From Streptomyces diastatochromogenes (GTDB lineage Bacteria > Actinomycetota > Actinomycetes > Streptomycetales > Streptomycetaceae), in assembly GCF_002242805.1 (NCBI RefSeq), contig NZ_MCGQ01000023.1, forward strand, positions 186,421 through 250,420: 64,000 nucleotides of DNA, read 5' to 3'. The position numbers and the translations under genes were made by a program. How positions within the stretch are numbered: position 1 is the stretch's first letter; every line of letters starts with the position of its first letter. Positions 1 through 6,921 of the stretch are shown here, piece after piece. A model generated the notes under the pieces. That model saw nothing but the letters and a program-made list of their open reading frames with translations. It was not told the DNA's origin and did not search any database.

Positions 1-71
1 CGCTCGCGTACCCCGTGCGGCCCGGGACATGCGTGCGGATTCCGGGGCGGGTGGGTACCTGTCGTGGCAGG

Positions 72-779
72 TCAGCCGAAGGCGAGGGTCAGCTGGAAGT
101 GGTCGGGGTCGAGCAGGCTGACGACGTGCTCGACGAAGGAGCCGTCGGCCGCCCGGCTGGTGCGCCGCGTGTCGAGGAACCAGTCCCCCGGTGTCCGCCG
201 CAGCAGCTCCGCCTCGTGGGCGTCGATCCGCCGCCCGGAGACCCGCTGCTCTCCGTGGTCGGGCCGTAGCCCGGCCCGCAGCAGCACCTCGGCGAGCGAG
301 TCCTGGCCGAGCCCCTGGGCGGGCAGCTCCCGGATCACGGACAGGGGTGGCAGGTAGCTGCGTTCGTACGACACCACGGTGCCGTCCGCGACCAGCTCCC
401 GGGTCCGCTCCACACACACGAACGCGTTCTTCTCCAGGGCGAGTTCGTCGGCGAGGCCGCTGTCGTGCGTCTCGCGTACGGCAAGGGTGCGCACCCGCGT
501 CTCGACGCCCTGGAGAACCAGTGCGCAGGGCCGGCCGAGCCCGTCGTCCAGTGGGCCGCCGTCGAAGAGGACGTAGGAGCCCTTGCCGGTGCGGGTGGTG
601 ATCAGCCCCTCCTCGGACAGCTCGGCGAGGGCCGCGCGGACCGTCGTACGGCTGACGCCGAACCGCTGGGCGAGGGCGTGTTCGCCGGGCAGTTGCTCCC
701 CCGCCGGGCGGCGGCCGCTGCGGATCTCCCGGGCGAGGATCCGGCTGATCCGCTGGTGCTTGAGCGGGACGCCGGTCAT
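72..779 (-). CDS. GntR/HutC-family transcriptional regulator
   Basis: 235 aa DNA-binding regulator. Residues about 5-70 form a winged helix-turn-helix of GntR type, with the typical stretches RPAGEQLPGEHALAQRFGVS and RTTVRAALAELSEEGL followed by the TRTGKGSYV wing. The rest (about 90-235) resembles the UTRA ligand-binding domain of the HutC subfamily, including a RTRELVADGTVVSYERSYL-like strand pair. The ATG overlaps the stop of the upstream cysteine hydrolase gene (ATGA), so it is the last gene of a three-gene operon with that hydrolase and the NCS1 permease. It probably senses the transported compound or its product and controls this operon; the effector is unknown. Confidence 0.9.
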   Translation of the reverse strand: MTGVPLKHQRISRILAREIRSGRRPAGEQLPGEHALAQRFGVSRTTVRAALAELSEEGLITTRTGKGSYVLFDGGPLDDGLGRPCALVLQGVETRVRTLAVRETHDSGLADELALEKNAFVCVERTRELVADGTVVSYERSYLPPLSVIRELPAQGLGQDSLAEVLLRAGLRPDHGEQRVSGRRIDAHEAELLRRTPGDWFLDTRRTSRAADGSFVEHVVSLLDPDHFQLTLAFG

Positions 780-1336
780 GGCCGGGCCTCGGCGAGCAGG
801 TCGTCGATGGTGGTGACCCGGATCAGCGGCCGGTAGAGGTCCAGCACCTGCAGGGTCTTGACGTGGGAGTCGTCGTCCACGCCCGCGCAGGCGTCCGCGA
901 CCACCAGGACCTCCGTGCCGGCGTCGGCGGCGGCCAGGGCGGTGGACAGCACGCAGCAGTCGGTGCTGACGCCGGCCAGGACCATGCGGCCGTCCGGGCC
1001 GACGCGCTCGGCGAGTTCCGGGGTCCACTTGCCGAAGGTGGTGGCCTCCACGACGTGGGCGGCGCTGTCGGCGAACTCGTCCGTCAGTTCCCACAGTTCG
1101 GAGTCTGGCGGCTGGAGCGCGAACGGCCACTGGGCGTAGTAGGCGCGCCAGGCTCCGGTGGGCCGCTCGGGGGCCAGGAAGCGGGTGAAGGCGACGCGGT
1201 CGCCGAAGGCCGGCAGCAGACGTCGTACGCCCGCGGCCGCGTCGGCGAAACGGGGGGTGGCCCAGGGGCTGGCGGGGTCGGCGAAGACACGCTGCATGTC
1301 GATGACGGCCAGCAGCCCGGGGGTGGCGGAGGTCAT
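776..1336 (-). CDS. Isochorismatase-family cysteine hydrolase
   Basis: 186 aa, the usual size for a single-domain isochorismatase/nicotinamidase-type amidohydrolase. The family triad is visible: Asp in AVIDMQRVF near residue 14, Lys in FGKWTPE near residue 104, and the nucleophile Cys in STDCCVLST near residue 138, preceded by the expected GVSTD turn. Such enzymes hydrolyse C-N bonds of small amides or ureides. Its place between an NCS1 (nucleobase/hydantoin-type) permease and a GntR regulator, with ATGA overlaps on both sides, suggests it acts in the cytoplasm on the imported compound or a derivative. The exact substrate cannot be read from the sequence. Confidence 0.88.
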   Translation of the reverse strand: MTSATPGLLAVIDMQRVFADPASPWATPRFADAAAGVRRLLPAFGDRVAFTRFLAPERPTGAWRAYYAQWPFALQPPDSELWELTDEFADSAAHVVEATTFGKWTPELAERVGPDGRMVLAGVSTDCCVLSTALAAADAGTEVLVVADACAGVDDDSHVKTLQVLDLYRPLIRVTTIDDLLAEARP

Positions 1337-2838
1337 GTGCTGTACACCCCCTTGTTCGGCGACGGGCTCGGCACCTGGGCCTCCTGCTCGCGCACCCGGC
1401 CCCGGCCGAGGATCAGGGTGCCGAGGAAGGCGAGCGCGAGGGCGACCAGGACGCCGAGGTTGGCGTACGCCCAGGCACCCGTCTTGCCGCCCAGGCCGAA
1501 CGGCTCCAGGAGGTAGCCCTGCCAGGTCAGCCAGCTCGCGGAGGTGTTGGTGACCAGGCCCCAGCCGACGGCGGTGGCGCCGAGGGTGAGCAGCAGCGGC
1601 AGCAGGGGTACGTCGCCGTAGCGGCCGTGCGGGCGGTACAGGTCGCCCTCGTCGTAGTCGCGGCGGCGCAGCGCGAGGTCGGCGAGCATGATGCCGCACC
1701 AGGCGGCGATGGGCACGCCGAGCGTGGTGAGGAAGCCCATGAACTGGGCTAGGAAGCTGTCGGCGAAGAAGACGATGTAGACGGAGCCAGCGATCATCAG
1801 GACGCCGTCGAAGAGGGCGGCCAGATAGCGGGGTACGGGCAGACCCGCGGAGAGCAGGGCCAGGCCGGAGGAGTAGATGTCGAGGACGGCGCCGCCCACC
1901 AGGCCCAGGACGGCGACCACCGCGAACGGCACCAGGAACCAGGTCGGCAGGATGGTGGTCAGCGCGCCGATCGGGTCGGCCGCGATCGCCTTGCTCAGCG
2001 TCTCGGAGGAGCCGGCCAGCAGGAGGCCGAAGACCAGCAGGAGCAGCGGGGCGACGGAGGCGCCGAAAGTGGTCCAGCCGATCACGCCCCGGCTGGACGA
2101 ACTGCGGGGCAGATAGCGGGAGTAGTCGGCGGCGGCGTTGACCCAGCCGAGCCCGAAGCCGGTCATCATGAACACCAGCGCGCCGATGAACTCCTGGGCG
2201 GTGCCCGCCGGGATCGCGCTGACCGTGCTCCAGTGGATGTGGTCGGCGACCAGGCCGACGTACACGACGGTGAGCACGCCCGTGATGACGGTGATCCAGG
2301 TCTGCAGGCGCATGATCAGGTCGAAGCCCATGACCCCGCCGACCACGGTCAGCGCGGCCACCACGATGAGGGCGACCACCTTGGTCTCCGTGCCGCCGCC
2401 CCAGCCGAGCCGTCCGAAGACGGTGGCGGTGGCCATGGTGGCGAGGGCGGTGAGGACCGTCTCCCAGCCGACGGTGAGCATCCAGGAGATGACGGACGGC
2501 AGCCGGTTGCCGCGCACTCCGTAGGCGGCCCGGCTGAGCACCATGGTGGGCGCCGAGCCGCGCTTGCCGGCGACCGCGATGAAGCCGCAGAGCAGGAAGG
2601 AGACGACGATGCCGAGCACGCCGGCAGCGAGTGCCTGCCAGAAGGAGATGCCGAAACCGAGGGCGAAGGCGCCGTAACTGAGGCCGAGCACCGAGACGTT
2701 CGCACCGAACCAGGGCCAGAACAGCGTGCGCGGGGTGCCCTTGCGCTCCGCGTCCCCGATCACGTCGAGTCCGTGCGTCTCCAGCTGGATCTGGCGGCCG
2801 GTGGATCTGCTGTCGAGGGATTCCTGCGGATGCGTCAT
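1333..2838 (-). CDS. NCS1-family cation:nucleobase/hydantoin permease
   Basis: 501 aa polytopic inner-membrane protein with about 12 hydrophobic segments. The N-terminus (RKGTPRTLFWPWFGANVSVL) and the early VAGKRGSAPTMVLSRAAYG stretch are characteristic of the nucleobase:cation symporter-1 family (cytosine, purine, allantoin and hydantoin carriers). The start ATG follows a GGTAGGTGGG ribosome site. It is the first gene of a leftward operon with the cysteine hydrolase and the GntR regulator, so it likely brings in their substrate. The transported compound is not determinable here; a pyrimidine, allantoin-like or hydantoin-like molecule is plausible by family. Confidence 0.9.
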   Translation of the reverse strand: MTHPQESLDSRSTGRQIQLETHGLDVIGDAERKGTPRTLFWPWFGANVSVLGLSYGAFALGFGISFWQALAAGVLGIVVSFLLCGFIAVAGKRGSAPTMVLSRAAYGVRGNRLPSVISWMLTVGWETVLTALATMATATVFGRLGWGGGTETKVVALIVVAALTVVGGVMGFDLIMRLQTWITVITGVLTVVYVGLVADHIHWSTVSAIPAGTAQEFIGALVFMMTGFGLGWVNAAADYSRYLPRSSSSRGVIGWTTFGASVAPLLLLVFGLLLAGSSETLSKAIAADPIGALTTILPTWFLVPFAVVAVLGLVGGAVLDIYSSGLALLSAGLPVPRYLAALFDGVLMIAGSVYIVFFADSFLAQFMGFLTTLGVPIAAWCGIMLADLALRRRDYDEGDLYRPHGRYGDVPLLPLLLTLGATAVGWGLVTNTSASWLTWQGYLLEPFGLGGKTGAWAYANLGVLVALALAFLGTLILGRGRVREQEAQVPSPSPNKGVYST

Positions 2839-2958
2839 CGCCCACCTACCTGCCCCACCTGTCCAGACGTGTCCAGTCGAGGCTAGGTCGGTGCGTCGGG
2901 GGGCGCAAGGGAAGTCGCGGGGCGCAGGGGGAAGGTGCGGGCGGGCCGGACGGTCGAG

Positions 2959-2974
2959 TCAACCGTTCGGTTGA
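2959..2974. promoter_or_regulatory. Candidate operator, TCAACCG-TT-CGGTTGA palindrome
   Basis: A perfect 7-bp inverted repeat with a 2-base spacer lies in the 269-bp gap between the divergent permease and binding-protein genes. Its position fits an operator for one or both transcripts; the GntR regulator encoded at 72-779 is the nearest candidate, although the palindrome also looks like TetR-type sites. Seen directly; the function is inferred. Confidence 0.45.
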
Positions 2975-3107
2975 ACGGGGATTACACCGCCTGTGGCTCT
3001 CATCCGTCCGTCCGCACGACGCGCGGCCCTCGGGAACCGCGCGAGACTGGACGCCGCCCACGGCGCCGGGGCTCCGCACACTCCCCCCTGAGAGAGGTCT
3101 CGTCAGC

Positions 3108-4241
3108 ATGCCCCGCTTCCCCAGCAGACGCCGTGTCCTCACCACCGGTGCCGGCGCCGCGCTCGGCATCGGTGCCCTCGGCGCCACCACGACCCCGGCC
3201 GCGGCAGCCCGTCGGACCGCGGTGGCCGAGGAGGACAGGACGCTGGACGAGCTGTACCGGGACGCCCTCGCCGAGGGCGGCAGGCTCGTCATCTACGCCG
3301 GCGGTGACACGCCGACCCAGCAGGACGGCACCAAGGCGGCGTTCAAGGAGCGCTTCCCGGGCATCGACCTGACGCTGATCGTCGACTACAGCAAGTACCA
3401 CGACGTCCGCGTCGACAACCAGCTCGCCACCGGCACCCTCGTCCCCGACGTCGTCCAGCTGCAGACCCTCCAGGACTTCGTCCGCTGGAAGGAGCAGGGC
3501 CGCCTGCTGCCGTACCGGCCGGCCGGGTTCTCGAAGCTGTACGACGCCTTCCGGGATCCGCAGGGCGCCTGGGTCGCCGTCGCGGTGATCGCCTTCAGCT
3601 TCATGTACGGCCCCGCGGCGGTCGGTTCGGACGCGCCGCGCAGCCCGCTCGATCTCGTCGACCCGAAGTGGAAGGGGCGGATCGCCTCCTCGTATCCGCA
3701 CGACGACGACGCGGTCCTCTTCCTCTACTCCCGCTACGTCCAGCGCTACGGCTGGGACTGGGTGGCCCGGCTCGCCGCGCAGGACGTGCGGTTCGCGCGG
3801 GGCAGCAACTCGCCCGGTGACGCGGTGCGCGCCGGGCAGAAGGCGATCGGCGTCGGCGGCTCGGGGTCGCTGACCGCGCCGGCCTCGTCGCCGGTGCGGT
3901 TCGTGGTGGCCGACGGGCACCCGTTCATGGCCTGGGGCCAGCGTGCCGCGATCCTCCGGCGGGCCGCGCATCCGACGGCCGCGAAGCTGTACCTCAACTG
4001 GCAGTTGTCGGCCGAGCGGCAGCAGGCGTCGTTCAACGGCTGGTCGGTACGTACCGACGTCACTCCCGCGGGGAGCCTGAAGCCCGTCTGGGAGTACCCC
4101 GATGCCGATCTCGACGGCTTCCCGCGATTCATGGCGGACCGGGCCGCGGTCGAGCGCTGGAAGCAGACCTTCGCGCTGTACTTCGGCGAGGTGAAGGGCG
4201 ACCCGACACCCGGCTGGCTCGGGCTGCACCCGGGGGCGTAA
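3108..4241 (+). CDS. Tat-exported extracellular solute-binding protein
   Basis: 377 aa. A twin-arginine signal (PSRRRVLTTGAGAALGIGALG) is followed by a TPAAAA cleavage region near residue 35. The mature part starts with LDELYRDALAEGGRLVIYAGGD and continues with an FKERFPGIDLTLIVDYSKYH strand, the N-terminal signature of periplasmic-binding-fold proteins of the iron/spermidine/putrescine type (SBP family 1/6). No ABC permease or ATPase gene is adjacent, so it is an orphan receptor or works with a transporter encoded elsewhere; the divergent NCS1 permease is not a normal partner for it. GAGAGAGG lies about 10 bases before the ATG. Ligand unknown. Confidence 0.85.
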   Translation: MPRFPSRRRVLTTGAGAALGIGALGATTTPAAAARRTAVAEEDRTLDELYRDALAEGGRLVIYAGGDTPTQQDGTKAAFKERFPGIDLTLIVDYSKYHDVRVDNQLATGTLVPDVVQLQTLQDFVRWKEQGRLLPYRPAGFSKLYDAFRDPQGAWVAVAVIAFSFMYGPAAVGSDAPRSPLDLVDPKWKGRIASSYPHDDDAVLFLYSRYVQRYGWDWVARLAAQDVRFARGSNSPGDAVRAGQKAIGVGGSGSLTAPASSPVRFVVADGHPFMAWGQRAAILRRAAHPTAAKLYLNWQLSAERQQASFNGWSVRTDVTPAGSLKPVWEYPDADLDGFPRFMADRAAVERWKQTFALYFGEVKGDPTPGWLGLHPGA

Positions 4242-4331
4242 CGGGCGGCCGGGCGGCGGCCTTCACACCGGTCATACAGGCTGGGGATAGACTCGGACGC
4301 CCTGTTGGATCATTCGTCCAGGGGGTGTGCC

Positions 4332-5576
4332 GTGTCCGGCCCCGGCCTCGCCCGCGTTCGGCCCGCGGCTCTCGGCGTCCGTGTCGCGCTGCAACCCGTC
4401 GCGCACCTCGTCTTCTTCATCGTCGTCGCGGCCGCACTGGTCCGGCTCTTCCGGATGCACTCCGCGCTGTGCTGGGACATGGTGACCGTCAGCGCGCTGT
4501 TCGCGGGCGTCTATGCGGCCGGTCTCACGCAGTGGGGCCGGCTGGGCGCGGGCGCCCGGCACGCCTGGGTGGCAGCGCTGCTCCTGCTGTGGACCGTGCT
4601 GGTCCTCCTCGCCCCGCGCCCGCTGACCGGCGCGTACGTCTGGTGTGCCGTGCCGCTCGCGTGCGCGGCCCTGCGGGCGCTCGGGCACCACGCGGCCAAG
4701 GTGGCGGTGGGCGCGGTCACCGTCGTGCTCGTCGGGCAACTGAGCGGCGGCGCGGGCGGGTTCGACGCGGAGACGGTGCTGGTTCCCGTGGCGGCCGTCT
4801 GGGGCACGGTGGCGCTGTACCGGGGGCAGCAGCGGGAGGCGGCGGAGCGGCAGCGGCTGGTGGAGGAGTTGCGCGGCACGCGGGACGTGCTGGCGCGCGA
4901 GCAGCGCCGGGCGGGAGTGCTGGAGGAACGGGCGCGCATCGCCGGGGATCTGCACGACACGCTCGCCCAGGAGTTGTCCGGCAGCCTGATGCTGCTGCAG
5001 GCGGCCGAGCGGGACTGGGAGGACCGGCCGGAGGTGGCCCGTACGCGGGTGCGCGCGGTGGCCGACGGCCTGGACGCGGGCCTCGCCGAGACCCGCCGGA
5101 TCATCCGGGACCTCACCCCGCCCACGGTCGCCGAGGCCGGCCTGGAAGCCTCCTTGCGACTGCTGTGCGCCCGCGCGGAACTGGACGGCACCGCCGCACT
5201 GGTGCGGTTCCGCTCGACCGCAGCGCACCACCTTGACCTGGACCAACCGTCCGCCACCACCCTGCTGCGCGTGGCCCGGGGCCTGCTGGCCAACGTCCGC
5301 GAACACGCCCGTGCCACCCGCCTCCTGGTGACCCTCCACCACCACCCGGACCGCGTCGAACTGGAGGTCCACGACGACGGCGTCGGCTTCACGGGTACGA
5401 CGTCCGCACCCGACCGCGGCTACGGCCTGCCGTCGGCACGGGCACGGCTGCGGACGTACGGCGGCGAACTCGACGTCGCCAGCACCCCGGGCCGGGGCAC
5501 GCGCGTCCGGGCCGTGCTGCCGGTGCGCGCGCGGTCGGGTCCGGCGGTGCCGGTGGGTTCGGCGGCGGTCCGATGA
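4332..5576 (+). CDS. NarL-type sensor histidine kinase
   Basis: 414 aa from the chosen GTG, which follows a GGGGG ribosome site by six bases; an in-frame TTG at 4305 is a less likely start. Residues about 20-155 hold four to five membrane helices. A coiled region (RGQQREAAERQRLVEELRG) leads to a HisKA_3 dimerisation domain with the phospho-acceptor His about residue 208 in GDLHDTLAQE. A GHKL ATPase domain follows, with an N-box at NVREHARA and a G-box at DDGVGFTG. It lacks a recognised extracellular ligand domain. It pairs with the LuxR-type response regulator at 6265-6921, from which it is separated by an unusual repeat ORF that starts inside its stop codon. Confidence 0.9.
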   Translation: MSGPGLARVRPAALGVRVALQPVAHLVFFIVVAAALVRLFRMHSALCWDMVTVSALFAGVYAAGLTQWGRLGAGARHAWVAALLLLWTVLVLLAPRPLTGAYVWCAVPLACAALRALGHHAAKVAVGAVTVVLVGQLSGGAGGFDAETVLVPVAAVWGTVALYRGQQREAAERQRLVEELRGTRDVLAREQRRAGVLEERARIAGDLHDTLAQELSGSLMLLQAAERDWEDRPEVARTRVRAVADGLDAGLAETRRIIRDLTPPTVAEAGLEASLRLLCARAELDGTAALVRFRSTAAHHLDLDQPSATTLLRVARGLLANVREHARATRLLVTLHHHPDRVELEVHDDGVGFTGTTSAPDRGYGLPSARARLRTYGGELDVASTPGRGTRVRAVLPVRARSGPAVPVGSAAVR

Positions 5577-6268
5577 GGCGGGTCCCGTCGCGGTCCGGCG
5601 GCGCCCTTGGCGTCGGGCACAAACCGGTGACCCCGCACCACTCGCCGCCAGGCTGCGCCCATGGCCTCGACGGCGGTCCCATGACTCCGCCTCACTCGCC
5701 GCCCGGGCACTCACACGGCCTCGGCCACGCCCCGATGAACCGGCTCCAGTCGCCGTCAGGCTGCGCCCACGGCCTCGACGGCCGTCCCGTGACACCGCCT
5801 TACACGCGGCCCGGGCACTCGCACAGCCTTGAGCACAGGCCGATGAACCCGCACCACTCACCGCCAACCTGCACTCACGGCCTCAGGCACAGCCCGGCGA
5901 ACCCGCTCCAGTCACCGTCAGCCCGCGCCCACAGTCCCGGCAGCCGTCCCACGACACCGCCTCACACGCGGCCCGGGCGCCCACACGCCCTCAGGCACAG
6001 GCCGACGAACCCGCACCACTCACCGCCAAGCTGCACTCACGGCCTCAGGCACAGCCCCGTGAACCCGCTCCACTCACCGTCAGCCCGCGCCCACGGCCCC
6101 GGCAGCCGTCCCGTGACACCGCCTCGCACGCCGCCCAGGCACCCACACGGCCTCGGCCACAGCCCGATGACACGACCCCGCACACACCACCCCGTCCACA
6201 ACCCGACGACACCACCCCGCGCGCCGTCCGTTCCCGTCGCGCCCGTGCTCTCGGCGGTCGTCCGATGA
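5573..6268 (+). CDS. Pro/His-rich tandem-repeat protein coupled to both two-component genes (hypothetical)
   Basis: 231 codons built almost entirely of 18-residue repeats, with a consensus close to xTPxHSPPGxxHGLxHxP. It starts with ATGA overlapping the kinase stop and ends with ATGA overlapping the response-regulator start, so it is in translational-coupling register with both neighbours. The protein is rich in Pro, His, Ser and Arg and would be unstructured; the many His residues could bind metal, but this is speculation. No known domain is recognised. It ends LSAVVR where the kinase ends GSAAVR, suggesting duplication of the kinase 3' end around an expanded repeat. It may be a real linker peptide or only translated repeat DNA that keeps ribosomes on the transcript. 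Confidence 0.5.
   Translation: MRRVPSRSGGALGVGHKPVTPHHSPPGCAHGLDGGPMTPPHSPPGHSHGLGHAPMNRLQSPSGCAHGLDGRPVTPPYTRPGHSHSLEHRPMNPHHSPPTCTHGLRHSPANPLQSPSARAHSPGSRPTTPPHTRPGRPHALRHRPTNPHHSPPSCTHGLRHSPVNPLHSPSARAHGPGSRPVTPPRTPPRHPHGLGHSPMTRPRTHHPVHNPTTPPRAPSVPVAPVLSAVVR
5627..6166. repeat. Ten tandem copies of a degenerate 54-bp minisatellite
   Basis: Ten units of exactly 54 bp (18 codons) run from the VTPHHSPPG unit to the VTPPRTPPR unit. A more decayed unit precedes them (ending GVGHKP) and another follows (MTRPRTHHP). A higher-order pattern exists: units 5-6-7 resemble units 8-9-10, a 162-bp period. Because 54 is divisible by three, gain or loss of units keeps the frame open and preserves both ATGA junctions. 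Confidence 0.9.
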
Positions 6269-6921
6269 CGCCCCCGGCGGCCGCTCCGCTGCGTCTGCTG
6301 ATCGCCGACGATCATGTGGTCGTCCGGGCCGGATTGCGGGCCCTGCTGGACGGGGAGCCGGATCTTGAGGTGGTCGGTGAGGCGGGTAGCGGTGACGAGG
6401 CTGTTGGGCTGGCGCTGGTGCTGGCGCCGGATGTCGTTCTGATGGATCTGCGGTTCGCGGGGCCGGACGGCGGTCAGGACGGTGTCGAGGCGGTCCGCCG
6501 GCTGATCGCCCGGGCGCCCGCTCTGCCCGTGGTGATGCTGACCAGTTACGCAGGACGCGCCGACGTCGTGCGCGCGCTGGAGGCGGGTGCACGTGGTTAC
6601 GTCCTCAAGGCGGGCCCGCCCGATGACCTCTTCCGGGCGGTGCGCAGTGCCGCGGCCGGCGGGATGGGCCTCGCCCCGGAGGTGGTCAGTGATCTGGTCG
6701 GCCATGTGGTCAGCCCCGCACCGGAGTTGACGCTCCGCGAACGGGAGGTCGTCCGGCTGATGGCCGACGGTCACAGCAACCGCTCCATCGCCGCCTCCCT
6801 GTATCTCAGCGAGGCGACCGTCAAGACGCATCTGGTGCGCGTCTACCGGAAGCTCGGCGTCGACAACAGGGCGGCGGCGGTGTCGGAGGCGGTCCGTCGG
6901 GGTCTCATCGACCTCAGGTAG
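6265..6921 (+). CDS. NarL/FixJ-type response regulator (REC + LuxR HTH)
   Basis: 218 aa. Receiver domain about residues 9-125: acidic pair IADDH, phospho-acceptor Asp61 in VVLMDLRF, Thr in VVMLTSYAG and Lys in GYVLKAG. LuxR-type HTH about 150-215: LTLREREVVRLMADGHSN, SEATVKTHLVRVYRKLGV. It is the cytoplasmic output partner of the kinase at 4332-5576; its ATG overlaps the stop of the intervening repeat ORF. The last 8 bases overlap the 3' end of the convergent permease gene (stop at 6914). Targets are unknown. Confidence 0.92.
   Translation: MTPPAAAPLRLLIADDHVVVRAGLRALLDGEPDLEVVGEAGSGDEAVGLALVLAPDVVLMDLRFAGPDGGQDGVEAVRRLIARAPALPVVMLTSYAGRADVVRALEAGARGYVLKAGPPDDLFRAVRSAAAGGMGLAPEVVSDLVGHVVSPAPELTLREREVVRLMADGHSNRSIAASLYLSEATVKTHLVRVYRKLGVDNRAAAVSEAVRRGLIDLR

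Noticed and set aside
1..71. Possible gene at the left edge
   Set aside because: Only 71 bases precede the GntR stop, with no supported coding or regulatory signal.
4305..4331. TTG start for the histidine kinase
   Set aside because: The GTG at 4332 has a better-placed GGGGG ribosome site; the extra nine residues are not family-like.
5573..6268. The repeated units between kinase and regulator as a CRISPR array
   Set aside because: Units are contiguous, degenerate and coding with an 18-codon period; there are no unique spacers and no cas genes.
6037..6831. Long minus-strand reading frame through the repeats and response regulator
   Set aside because: It is the complement of a well-supported regulator and of repeat DNA whose 54-bp period keeps frames open; no ribosome site or recognisable domain.
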